Assembly (NCBI GenBank): GCA_036320915.1
Contig: JAXBDG010000002.1
Location: 310,001 to 374,000 of the forward strand
Reading direction: 5' to 3'
Length of the DNA stretch: 64,000 nt
DNA from: Linnemannia elongata
Taxonomy: Eukaryota > Mortierellomycota > Mortierellomycetes > Mortierellales > Mortierellaceae
The notes under the pieces were generated by a model, which was not told the DNA's origin, made no database searches, and saw nothing but the letters and a program-made list of their open reading frames with translations. Both the position numbers and the translations under genes were made by a program. Numbering within the stretch: the stretch's first letter is position 1; each line of letters begins with the position of its first letter. Shown piece after piece: positions 10,040 through 20,700 of the stretch.

Positions 10040-12114
10040 ATGCAAAACGACAGCTATACGCTCTTCAACTCCCCTTCCCTCTTTCCCCCCTTCCCCTCTC
10101 TCCCCCTTCCCTGTAACCCCCTTCCCCCTTCCACAAACCCCCCCGTCACGTCAGCTCAGGCTGGACACGATCATCAACACGAACAGGAGCAACACCAAGA
10201 GGAGCAGCTGCATCAGGCTCTCCCTTTGGTCTTAAGCCTCAATCGTGTTCTTGATATCCCTGAGCCAGCGTACATACCTTACCCACTCAGCAGCGACTCG
10301 TACTACCCTGAGGATTACGGCTCTGTCTCGAACGACAAGAGCATCTCCAAGGTCAGTGATCGCCTTGCTCCTTCTCGAGTGGATGTATCCAAACTCTCCG
10401 ATGCTGAAAAGGTACAACGACAGTTCAATTGATGTGCTTCTTGGGGTGAAATGGATTATTCGTAGAGTGCAGCCTGTAACCATGAGAGCTACCGAGATCC
10501 GTCAATTCACGTCTTATTCTTGTGTCCTAGGTGCCGTCCGAAGTGACCTTTCGCGATGAGGTCACAGGAACCCTGTACGTCGACGTGAATGGCAGGCCCA
10601 TCGCTCAAGGCAGCTTTGGCGCCGTTCACGTTGTTCGTAGCAGCAGCGGAGAGAAGATGGCCCTGAAGGTCCCCAAGCCCACGGCGAGGATTGCAATGGT
10701 AAGATAACACTTTTATTGGTTGAATATTTCATAACTCAAAGATGTGTTGATTGCAAACAACCATTTACTAACTCTTGTTGGTACTCCCATTCTTGTTTGT
10801 TATTATGCACAGATCCGAAAGGAAGCTAGCTTCTTGAGTAGGGTGCAAGGCCACGACAACGTTGTGAAGTTTCACGGCGTTGTCGAGGACGTGCGCGGAC
10901 CCTGCCTCTTGATGCAGCTCTACCAACCACGAGACTTTCACGCCCTCCTGGTCAACCGCGCACCCTTGTCGGTCGCGGAGATCAGGTTCTTCGGCAGACA
11001 GCTCGTGGCTGGTTTGAGCCACATCCATGAGGCAGGGATTCGCCATTGCGATCTCAAGCCCGAGAACGTCTTGGTAGACAGAGGGATGCAGCTCAGGGTC
11101 ACGGACCTTGGGCTCGCAGAGGAGTCGTCCGTCAAGAGGTATGAGAATGCGAATAAACATTAACCATGGGTAGCAATGACAGCATACATGAACAATCCTA
11201 GAGCACTTTTTGATAACAAAACTAACTTGTGTTTTCATTAATTTGTTCTAACTTGTGTTTCTATTCAACCGTATATCCAGCAACCGGAGGGCAGGCACGC
11301 CAGGGTACTGGGCGCCGGAGGTCTTGGAGGGGGGGTTACACACCAACAAGATCGATGTTTTCTCGCTCGGCATCATGTTTTACATGATGTTTAGTAGAAA
11401 TCAGCCCGATATAACGGCCGAGTAAGTGAGCGATTCTTTAAACAAAACTGAACGAGTTCAAATGGAACATTATAAAAATAAGAGCTGAAAATTAACCATT
11501 TTTCACTTTACTTACTCTGTGACATTAGAGACGTTGTAATTCAACCTCCAGAGGATTTCCTCGACGGGGTTGCTCCCTCCTCCGATGCCAAGAACCTTCT
11601 TGCTCGTACACTTGCCATTAACGTCCACGAGCGGATTGACCTGCCCGCCCTTGCGGTGCACATGTTTCTCCGTTATGGATTCTGCCCGAAGAGTCTCCCG
11701 GATACGGCATTCAACGTGGCCCCGGTGTTTGACACCACCACTGAGAAGCGTGCCCGGAGCTCACAGGAGAATGGTGAGAAGGCGGAAGCGTTGAAGCGAA
11801 AGTGGAGGTGGGCTGAGAAGGCTGTGGTCAAAGGTCAGGAGATCACGAGGACCACGTCCGGTGCTAAGGCCTACCGGAGATTCGTTGCCAAGGAGGCCGT
11901 GAAGGAGCGCCAGTGGGCCGCCCTCCTCGCCCAGGTCCAAGCCCGCATCCGACGGGAGCGGCGGGACCTGCAGGCCGAGAGGGAAGAACTTCGCGACCTC
12001 TTTGGGAGCGATTTCCGGGATGATGGCCGCGACGACCAAGACGGCAGCCACAAAGAGGATGATGACTCTGAGTCCGAAGACATTGAGTCTGACGACGCCG
12101 AGTCTGACTCTTAG
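10040..12114 (+). CDS. Protein kinase, intact copy B
   Basis: Five exons (10040-10411, 10531-10698, 10813-11138, 11281-11421, 11529-12114) join in phase to give 530 residues. After a 124-residue low-complexity N-terminal exon come the glycine-rich loop IAQGSFGAVHVV, the ATP-anchoring lysine in MALKVPK, a candidate alpha-C glutamate in IRKEASFL, the catalytic loop HCDLKPENVL (Cys replaces the usual Arg, so a non-RD kinase), TDLGLAEE in place of DFG, and GTPGYWAPEV. The main catalytic residues are present, so it is probably an active Ser/Thr kinase. The stretch just after the kinase fold (RYGFCPKSLPDTAF) recalls the Polo-like kinase linker, but no polo boxes follow; instead there is a basic/coiled region and an acidic DDDSESED-type tail. 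An alternative in-frame ATG at 9887 would add 51 unlikely residues. Its duplicate at 783-2437 is broken. Confidence 0.85.
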
Positions 12115-12689
12115 GGTTCCGGATTGGTCTGGGCAGGAAGGAGGGTGGGAGGGATGTAGTAAGTAAGTTAAGGATTGTTTTTCCTCTTTATTTTTTTTTT
12201 ACTTAACCACTCTCTCTCAAGTCCTCTGTTTGCTATACCAGTCTATATGTACATAGTAACAACGATTCAAAAGTCCTTGCAGGCCAAGGCACCTTTCAGG
12301 GCTTGTTGTTGTTGTTGTTGTTGTTATTGTGTTTTTTTTATGTTCTTATTCGCTGTGCTAGCGGTAGTAGTGAGAAAGCGATACTGGTGATGGGTGTTTA
12401 TATGTGCGGATGAGCAGATTTTGAAGTGTTGAGTGATGAATGCGAAGAAAAAGAGGCTATCCTAGTGGCAGAGACTGAGGCAGAGAGGGCTCAGATCTAG
12501 TTAAAAAGCATTTGCCACCAGTTTTTTTTTTAGGACAGAGCCTACTAATCTCATGCACGTCCTCCTCCCTCCTCAACCCAACAGCCATACAAATATTCAC
12601 CCCGTAACCAACATAAATCCTGCTTAATATATTACGCAAGTCAAGCCACACTCACAAATACTTACCTTAGCGTCGTTCACGAAGGATGT
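12115..12689. other. 3' region of kinase B and spacer
   Basis: T-rich 3' sequence is followed by a (TTG)n tract at about 12301-12330, shared in position with copy A. No supported coding region is visible. Confidence 0.5.
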
Positions 12690-13960
12690 GAAAAAAAACT
12701 GGCCACTCTCTCTGTGCCCAAGTGCCTCAACACCACTGTCACCTCCTCTGTCGTGAATGCGAAATGGCCATCAACCATGCTCTGCACCCCCAACTTAATC
12801 AGTATCTCTTTGACCTTGATACCCCTGCGGACCGAGATCGCATCCGCTGTCATCGCGGCAGTCTCTGCAATCTTTATCAAGTGCAGAGGCCGCTTGTCAG
12901 CAATAACAGGGGATCGAACGGATCAGCTGAATGAGAATCGACTGTGTCTCCTTGTACATGATATCAGTCTGAGTGATGTTGGTCTCCTGCAGGAGGGTCG
13001 AATGCAGACCCTGAATAGGTGTCTCCTTTCAACTGAAAAGAGGCAAGATGAGGATCTTATTCTCTTTGCGGGGAACCTGAAGAGGAGCCGGGCCGAGTTA
13101 GTTGAGACACATCCGCAAGTGGTGCTTCTCTTTTGGTGCAAGAGTGTTGCGGTGTTGAGCCAACGGTTAGTGGGTATTGAACAATCCGTTCATCGTAAGG
13201 TTCAAGTTGAATTATTTCTTCGACAATGCCATATATTGGCCCATCTATTCCCGGCCAAGCAAATGTGACGGATGTTAGTAGTGTGTTGTTGAGTAGACAA
13301 ATTGCCTTTCCTTGTACCAAACTTAACAACAGCATAGAAAAGAGGTTCTTACCTCCAAGCCCTTGTGGAAATCGCCAAACTCGCAAAAAACAATGAGGAA
13401 CTTTTTTATCCTGGCCTTGTTGTTCTCGACAAAGAGGTTAATAGTCATCATCTAGGCCTCCTTGGCGTAAGATGGCTTATTGGCCAAATTCTGGAGGAAT
13501 CTGGAAAACTATAAACCCATCAGACGCAACATAAAAAAATATGGACTATTTGCCGCCCGTGCTCCCTGTTCAATTGTTGAGCCATTCAGTTCTTATGCCA
13601 TATGCATACCAGAGTGAGGGTTCTCCTGGGGTGCTCGCTTGACAGACCAGCAGCAAGCATGTAGACCTGAGGAGTGACGATAGCAAGGTTGATGAAGCGC
13701 AAGTGGAAGAATCCTCCAATCAACGCGTAGATAGAAAAGGCCGTGGCGTCGGGGTACATTTTCTGTAAGGTGACATGACAATGGAATAGAAAAGATAGTG
13801 GCGACAGTGAATAGGGAGATGTGTTGATATAGAGTGGGATAAAGGCGGGTGGAAATGGCGTTAGGTTTCATACAATGCGGTAGAGCAGAGAGCATACCAA
13901 TGGCCAAGGAGAAATAGGAGGAATGGAGGGTCATTAGCATATTAAGATCCATTCAGGACA
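12690..13960 (-). pseudogene. RasGAP/IQGAP-family gene relic, copy B
   Basis: On the minus strand, several exons of an IQGAP-type protein can be read in order with introns between. The first (about 13755 to 13610) has KMYPDATAFSIYALIGGFF, HLRFINLAIVTPQVYM and HPRRTLTL. The second (about 13500 to 13360) has FLQNLANKPSYAKEA, then an in-frame TAG at 13452-13454, then LFVENNKARIKKFL and EFGDFHKGLE. The third (about 13245 to 13060) has MGQYMALSKK followed by a TAA, then FNTH and a further stop. The fourth (about 12880-12690) has IKVKEILIKLGVQSMV, in the RasGAP C-terminal region. These are the GAP-related and RasGAP_C parts of fungal IQGAPs. The N-terminal calponin and IQ parts are absent. At least three nonsense changes mark it as a pseudogene. 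Confidence 0.8.
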
Positions 13961-14151
13961 CATAATTTAAATCCGAGCTAAGACTTTTGGTATTTGTGTA
14001 TTGAAAAAGCAATGTTATGGATTTATTAAAGGCTCATTGAGCTAGAAATGAAAGGAGTAGATAAGAGTAGACAGAAGTGCGTGGATAGGAGTCGGTGAGA
14101 AAGATGAGGGACCTTTACTAATATCGCAAAATCTTTATAAGGCACGGACAG

Positions 14152-15384
14152 TCACTGAAATACGATGCCCAAAATGGTCACAGTCGAATTGGTCTTGAGT
14201 GCCTCAGACAGTGCTGCAGCTCCGTTGGGTCCGATCGCGTCGTTTGTCAAGGACAAAGTGTTGAGAGTCGAGTTGATCTTGAGTGCCTCAGACAGCGCCT
14301 GTGCTCCGTTGTCCCTGATCGAGTTTTCGTCCAGCTCCAAAATGGTCAGAGCCGAGTTGATCTTGAGTGCCTCAGACAGCGCAACAGCTCCGTTGTCATC
14401 GATCGAATTGTAAGACAAATTCAAAGTGGTCAGAGTCGAGTTGGTCTTGAGTGCCTCAGACAGCGCCTGTGCTCCGTTGTCCCTGATCGAGTTTTCGTCC
14501 AGCTCCAAAATGGTCAGAGCCGAGTTGATCTTGAGTGCCTCAGACAGCGCGACAGCTCCGTCGTCATCGATCAAGTTGCTTCTCAAGTACAAATTGGTCA
14601 GAGTCGAGTTGACCTTGAGTACCTCAGACAGCGCGACTACTCCGTTGGGTCCGATCCAGTTGTAACACAAGTTCAAAGTGGTCAGAGTCGAGTTGGTCTT
14701 GAGTGCCTCAGACAGCGCGACAGCTCCGTTGAGTCCGATCGCGTTGTTTTCCAAGTCCAAAGTGTTCAGAGTCGAGTTGGTCTTGAGTGCCTCAGACAGC
14801 GCAACAACTCCGTTGGGTCCGATCGAGTTGCTCTTCAAGTTCAAAGTGGTCAGAGTTGAATTGGTCTTGAGTGCCTCAAACAGCGCAACAGCTCCATTTT
14901 CTTTGATTGAGTTGTAGTTCAAGTCCAAAGTGGTGAGAGTCGAGTTCGTCTTGAGTGCCTCAGACAGCGCCTGTGCTCCGTTGGGTCCGATCGAGTTTCC
15001 CTTCAAGCTCAAAGTGGTGAGAGTCAAGTTGGTCTTGAGAGCCTCAGACAGCGCCTCAACTCCGTTATTTCCGATCGCGTTCTTATCCAGCATCAAAGTA
15101 ATCAGAACCGAGTTGGTCATAACGGTAGAAATCACTTCGTCTCGTTCAGATGTCTTATCGGCCAATCTTTCAATATGCAGGTGTTGTATAAGGTGCTTGT
15201 TTCTCTCCATAGTTTCCATGCTGGGGCCGCGTTGTGACAACTTGACAGAGTTGTAGAGTGGCGGTGTAAATGAGTCGTTCCAGTCCTGACTCACACGCGC
15301 ACAGGATGCGAGGTCTTTAAGGTCAAGACGTCTGGCAATTCTTGAGCGAATCTCATGTAAATCGAGGGGATGTGTCTGGAACAT
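14152..15384 (-). CDS. F-box-like protein with RNI-type leucine-rich repeats, copy B
   Basis: This is a single exon of 410 residues. The first about 100 residues are the same F-box-like segment and linker as copy A. Ten complete 28-residue LRRs and a partial C-terminal repeat follow. The length difference to copy A (168 residues) is exactly six repeats, so it arose by gain or loss of whole 84-bp units. A two-repeat module with SALTILELDENSIRDNGAQ occurs twice, 168 bp apart (about 14281 and 14449), and looks like a very recent duplication. The frame is open throughout, so it is probably functional. The likely role is substrate recognition in an SCF-type ubiquitin ligase, inferred from architecture only. 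Confidence 0.85.
   Translation of the reverse strand: MFQTHPLDLHEIRSRIARRLDLKDLASCARVSQDWNDSFTPPLYNSVKLSQRGPSMETMERNKHLIQHLHIERLADKTSERDEVISTVMTNSVLITLMLDKNAIGNNGVEALSEALKTNLTLTTLSLKGNSIGPNGAQALSEALKTNSTLTTLDLNYNSIKENGAVALFEALKTNSTLTTLNLKSNSIGPNGVVALSEALKTNSTLNTLDLENNAIGLNGAVALSEALKTNSTLTTLNLCYNWIGPNGVVALSEVLKVNSTLTNLYLRSNLIDDDGAVALSEALKINSALTILELDENSIRDNGAQALSEALKTNSTLTTLNLSYNSIDDNGAVALSEALKINSALTILELDENSIRDNGAQALSEALKINSTLNTLSLTNDAIGPNGAAALSEALKTNSTVTILGIVFQ
14165..15122 (-). repeat. 84-bp coding minisatellite (LRR array, copy B)
   Basis: Ten complete units and one partial unit of the 84-bp repeat. Neighbouring units are highly similar, with an internal 168-bp duplication. Confidence 0.9.
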
Positions 15385-16099
15385 CTTAATCAAAAAGATG
15401 AAACCGTGACAAGTGTGGCAGGGATGATGAACAGGATGGTGCTTATGGGGTTACAAGAAGGAGCAATTGTGATGGAGGAATGAGGAAAAGAATGAGGAAA
15501 ATGAAAACATAAAGGATGACAGACGCTATGTCTAATAGCAACAGAGCACGAGAGTGTGAATGATGGAGTAAGCAAGAGAAGGCAGCAAGAGAGAGACAAG
15601 AGTGCAAGGGGAAATTGCAATAGGTGAGAAAAGATTTTTTATATTGTAGAGAAGGGAGTATTTATATTAGTATGCAAAGGGTTGGAGGCGTACCTACACA
15701 AAACCTTAATTTACTGTGGTGTAAAAATCTGTGACATAAAGGCGACTGCTGGTGGCAGCCAAGCGTTCATAGCAACGTTGCTTTTAGATCCTTCGATGTC
15801 GGCTCTTTCAATACTTGCCTCATTAGAATTCGAGGTGGCATTGTCGATGCTTTGTTCACTTGTCATAATTCCCCTTGTAAATATCTGATGGTCTATTTAT
15901 TCCCAGTGTCTGTTCATTCTAGCATACCCAAAGACATGAGACATGATCCTGTAGTGGTTCTACATTAGTCGTCCTTTTTCCTGTGCTTTGTTTGCTAGAG
16001 ATCCTGATTATCCCTCCTATGAAGTGCACTTGAATGACCCTAGGCAATTTGCAGGAACAAAGGAAGGGAAACGGAAGAGAAAGAGAAAAGAAAAGAGGT
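15385..16099. other. Upstream region of LRR gene B with a ~180-bp extra segment
   Basis: About 180 bp directly upstream of the LRR start (15386-15570) has no counterpart in copy A, where the flanking sequences are joined directly near 5650. Beyond it the two copies are again nearly identical. No supported gene is visible. Confidence 0.6.
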
Positions 16100-16790
16100 G
16101 TCAGTAAAAAACTGGAAAGTGAACCAACCAAGATCATCTAACACAACCCTTTGACCAACGCATCATTATCCGTTTCCTATGCCTTCCAGCAGCTATGTTT
16201 TTTTTTGTTTCTTTTTTTGTTTCCTTTTTACCATCCCAACGCATAGCAGCCAGGCGACAACAAGAAGACCCAAGTAATATCAGAAAAGAAGGAAGAAACC
16301 GCATCCATTCTTGATGCATCCAGAATACCCGACTGAGGATTTTCAGCTTGCCCTATGCCACTCGGAGCACCCACATGAGCACCTGCAACTTTCAGGCTGC
16401 ACGATAATTCGACTATAGTGGATGAGTCTAGGACGACGGCGTTACACCTTTCCGTTAATAAGCAGGCATTAGCACTCATGAGAATGAGGAGCGTAGATTC
16501 GACAAACCGCAGCCGATATACAAAAGGTATATGGCCATTTACCAGGCACCCACTCAAAAATAATGAGCTGCAGCTTCCCCTTTCCCCTCATTGAATTACT
16601 TTTCCCTTAGCTGACAATAGGACGACGGATTCAGTCAAAATAAAGAATGAAGGATAGCAATAAAACAGAATGAAACAGTGTGGTTGATGACCTTGTACTT
16701 TCCATAAAGAATGGCGAAATGAGTTCTGGCATGGCGTCGCCATGTTGGTGTTGAGTGTGCTGTCATTAATGATCTCGCAACCATTATCCA
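16100..16790. repeat. Single unit of the ~0.8 kb repeat (copy B)
   Basis: It carries the same markers as 6130-8480: ACCAAGATCATCTAACACAA at 16127, the CACTCGGAGCAC motif and the GTACTTTCC marker near 16695. It ends in a TGATCTCGCAACCATT block that matches the end of the third unit in copy A (about 8530). Confidence 0.8.
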
Positions 16791-17740
16791 TGAGATTCTT
16801 TCATGTAGAGAAGGAGAGAATGAGAGTAAAGATGTAAGAAGGAGGGATTGGCGTAAGGAAACGAAGATAGCAAGAAGGAAAGAAAGTGAGAGTAGATGCA
16901 TGGAAACATGGTGAAAGGACAAGGATAGGCCGTTTGATATAAAAAAAAACTATGCAGTCACTAGTCACTCTATGCCTTTATGCTTGATTCTATTGGCTCA
17001 ACTGCCCACTTTTAGGAGGGAAAAAGAAAAGAACGACGCGTGCAAGGTCGCGCAGGCAAAAGTGTAAGGGCATGCTAGGGCATGACGAGTGTAGGGACAA
17101 GCGGCTGATCCTGCAAGCAAACGGAAATGACTACGAGATAGTCAGTCGATGCCCAGTCAAACGAGCAAACAAACAACAAGACAACAACGCAAACCAAAGC
17201 AGAAGACGCCGTAGTACAGTTACAGTATACAACGCGAAATGGATTCTTACCATAAACATAAACATAAACAGTATGGCTTGTTGGGTTGTACTTGTAGCTA
17301 AAAGATGCCCAGATTCTTATATGCCGCCAAGCAGCGATATAGGTAGGTCAGCTCGAGTATTTAAACCTTCAGCGTGCGAATGAGGAGAGTGCTCCTTGCC
17401 AAGTCCTGGTTTACTTTGGGTAACGAGATCTGGGTCGAGACGCTGTGGGTCGTACTTGAGGTCCAGAAAGCGAAATAGCATCGGTTGGGAGATAGCGTTC
17501 AGTGTGCGAACTATAAAGGCTAGGCTCATAATGTCGGGCTGTGTAGAGGTATCCTGCCATTGGGTGAACGAGCTCTGAGGGTTGAAAAGGCGATGCTTTG
17601 CTGTTTTTGTGAACATGGTTGGTGCATGAATGTAAATACCTGTAAACAATCGGTGGCGAAGTATTCAAAGTTTACTCGGAGGAGAGTACAAATAGAAAAG
17701 CTCGCGCTCTTATTGCCTATGCTAGTATGTATTACATCGA
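16791..17740. other. Spacer at the right edge of the duplication
   Basis: Sequence up to about 17300 matches 8560-9660 of copy A in patches. From 17300 to the stop of the next gene there is a short minus-strand frame (17317-17649) with no recognised domain. This probably includes the 3' untranslated region of the START-domain gene. Confidence 0.4.
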
Positions 17741-20700
17741 CTACGAAGGAGATGATCTGGAAGAAGGTGACGACTGCTGCTGTTGCAGGTCTAGTGATGG
17801 ATAAGCGAGGAGGACGAAATCCCATCCAAGGATACGACGAACCGTAAATACCTCCCGGATCCCCTGTGGCCAGACAGAACTATCCATTCCACCACCTGCA
17901 GCACCTTCACCCCGGTCCTCCTCATAACCACCTTCCTGTCGACCACTAACCCCGCCACCTCCAACTGGCAAGAGAGACCTTGAGGGTGATGTAGACTTGA
18001 GCGATCCTCCAGTCGATCCATGGCCAGTCGGAGCTGCAGCGCGGTAGTAGTAGTAATACGTCGTGGTCGTCGAGGGTCCCGAGTTGACGCCCCCTCCGCC
18101 AATATTCGAGTTGGCAGTCTTGAGGAAGGAAGGACCAATGACATAGACTCTCAACAGCATACCGATCAGGAAGAACGCAATCGCAGACCAAACCATGTTC
18201 CTGAAAGTGTACGCATAAAGCAGCGACCCTCGGAACCGAGGATGATCTGCTCCATTGGTCGATCCTGTCCGACGAGCTGTCGCCGAGGTGCTGCTGGCAT
18301 GAACAATTCTCGACCTCTGGTACTTTGACGCCGAGGACCGACTGTTACGTCTACGGTGAGCTAACTTCGAGTCAACTTCAGAGTCAGGGCCTCCAGATTC
18401 GATGGGTTCACGAGACTCGCGTGGTGGTCGGACGATATCCAGAGATGGCCGAGAGGGTGACAAGTCCTTGTCCTGAGGACGTAGAGCAGATCTGTCCTTT
18501 CGTCTGCGGACTGTGCCAGATTCGCGTGCCCAGTCGGAAATATCCTTGTCCGTAGCCCTCGATCCTCTGTTCTCATCCTCCGAGTACTGGGTCGAGCGGG
18601 GTAGATCATCACCTGATCGGTGGCTATACCCACCCTGGTCGGTATCATCCCCACGGTCATTAAAGACAATCGACCCATGCAGGCTCTCTAGATCAAGGTC
18701 GTGGTCGTCATGCTTCCGGTCCCGCCCCATAGCCTTGCCCCTGCTACCAGCTCCGTTCAGGATACCACTGATACCACCGCGGCTCGTACTCTTACTGGCA
18801 CGGATCGTCCTATCGTCATCCAGGTCATCGTACTCCAGCGCAGACTCGCGACGACTATTCTCGTTCGACCCCGCATCGGGTTCATCAAGCGTCCCGTCCA
18901 CACCATCACCCTGCGATCCTTTGGAACCACTACTGCCCAACAAGCCAACGCTCATTAAGAACCCTGAAAAGCCGGTCAACGTACTCGTGGGCCGACTACC
19001 ATCCAGGGTTGGATCAGAGCTGCGTCCATTGTGGTTGTTAAAGGCAGAATCAGACTCCGGCCCATGAGGACCAGCCAAAAGACCAAGTTGCTGACGGTGA
19101 TGCTTCTTGCGACGAGATACTGTTCGACTGCCACGTCTCTCCTGTTCGGCGCCCTCATCCTCAGCGTCTCGCCTTGACCGCTCATCATCCATGGAATCTG
19201 CACTTTTGAGATCCGATCCCTCATCCTGCTCAGCACTGTTGTAGCTCTTCCTCCGAGACGACGACTTCTTCCGCCTAGACCCTCGTCCGTCCTGGGGATC
19301 GTCAAGATCCTCCATCATGCCGTCCAAGAAGCCGAGTTCATGCCGGGTCCAGCTTGTAACAACCTTAACAGGCATTCCATCAACCATGACTCGACCCAGC
19401 CATTCCTGCTCATCAGGCGACGTCTTGGGGTTCTCCTTCGCCTCTTTGAGAGCCTGATGGTCCAGATCCTTGTGCTGCAATCGGTCAATCTTGACTCCAA
19501 ACTGAAAGACGCGAGTCTCCACTTCAGGCATTGGCGGTTCTGACGAGGATGACACCTGCTGAGGGTGCTGCTGCTGCTCCTGTTGTTGTTTGACGCCAGG
19601 CTCGGGTGTGGCAAGTTTGCCAGGCGAAAAGGCAGGTCGCGTGGCCTCCGTTGTAGATCCCAGTTCCTGAGACGATGACGAGCTTGTCAGGTGTCGACTC
19701 TGTTTGTACTCCATACGATCGCTGTCTGGGAACATGGTCGAAGTCGTGCCTGCGACTGAGCTTGCCGTGACAACAGGCTTGGCGGTCGCCCCAGAGATCG
19801 TGTGAGGCGCAGCACTTTTCAGGGTCAGCGGAGCAGCTGCCGCCTGCTGGAGCGATTGGAGATAGGACGCACTGCTCTCAGCCTCGGGAACCGTGATCAC
19901 GATCAGGTGCTTGCGTCTCTTGGACACTCCAGAAAGCGAGGACGAGTGCGAGGGCGCGGGAGGAATGTCGATAATGTTGACCGTTACTGCTGGCGGCAAG
20001 ATCCTGATCAGCGAAGTTGATGAAGGAAGAGCCCGAGGGACATTGGCCGAACCGCCCAATACCGCTGCTATTCCAGTTCCGCTTGTCGCGGCCTCAGACG
20101 ACATGCTCTTGTGGAACACTCCATCTCCGTCAATAGAAGATCGTCCATTCAAGTCAGCCAATGATCCCTTGCCATTGCTGTCAAATCCTCCAATGAATTT
20201 ACTGGCTGCAGGACTTGCGGCGGCCGTGCCTGGGCTGCTAGTCGATCCTGTGAGTTTGACAGCCGAGATAGAGCTAGACATAGCCTGCTTCAATCCCGAA
20301 TCACGTTGCTGCTTGTGCTGCAACAGCAGCTCTGGATCGACCTTGATGTTGGTAATGATGTTGTAGCCCATCGGGTACTGCTTCAGGTCTACAACCAGTT
20401 CCATAACAGTTCGACTCTTGACTTTTGCGGACTCATCCTTAGTAGTCTGCTCTTCCTGGTCCTGACCCAATTCATTCTGCTCTGGGCTTCCAGACTTGTT
20501 GGTGTACTGTTTCGACTTGCGCTTCGCCTTCTTGCTCTTCTTGGCACGAATCTCTGTCGCAAGGTCGAGTCGAGAAGGATTCAACCGGAACTGGTCAAAG
20601 AGTAGAATGAGCTCGCAATAGTAATCCTTCATCTTGAAGTCCCAGCTGACGATTCTGTTGGCCGGTTTGATCCACGGTACAATCGGAGGCAGCTGTGGCG

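Larger units (their letters stand above)
10396..17300. repeat. Segmental duplication, copy B
   Basis: This is the collinear partner of 783-9700, with the same gene order and strands. It keeps the intact kinase and a longer RasGAP relic. Its LRR array is shorter and it has only one unit of the 0.8 kb repeat. Similarity fades near 17300, before the 3' end of the START-domain gene. Confidence 0.85.

Noticed and set aside
17317..17649. Minus-strand frame with LAFIVRTLNAISQPMLFRF, possibly an F-box-type fragment
   Set aside because: Too short, no start or splice context, and it lies where the START gene's 3' UTR is expected. Similarity could not be established by eye.
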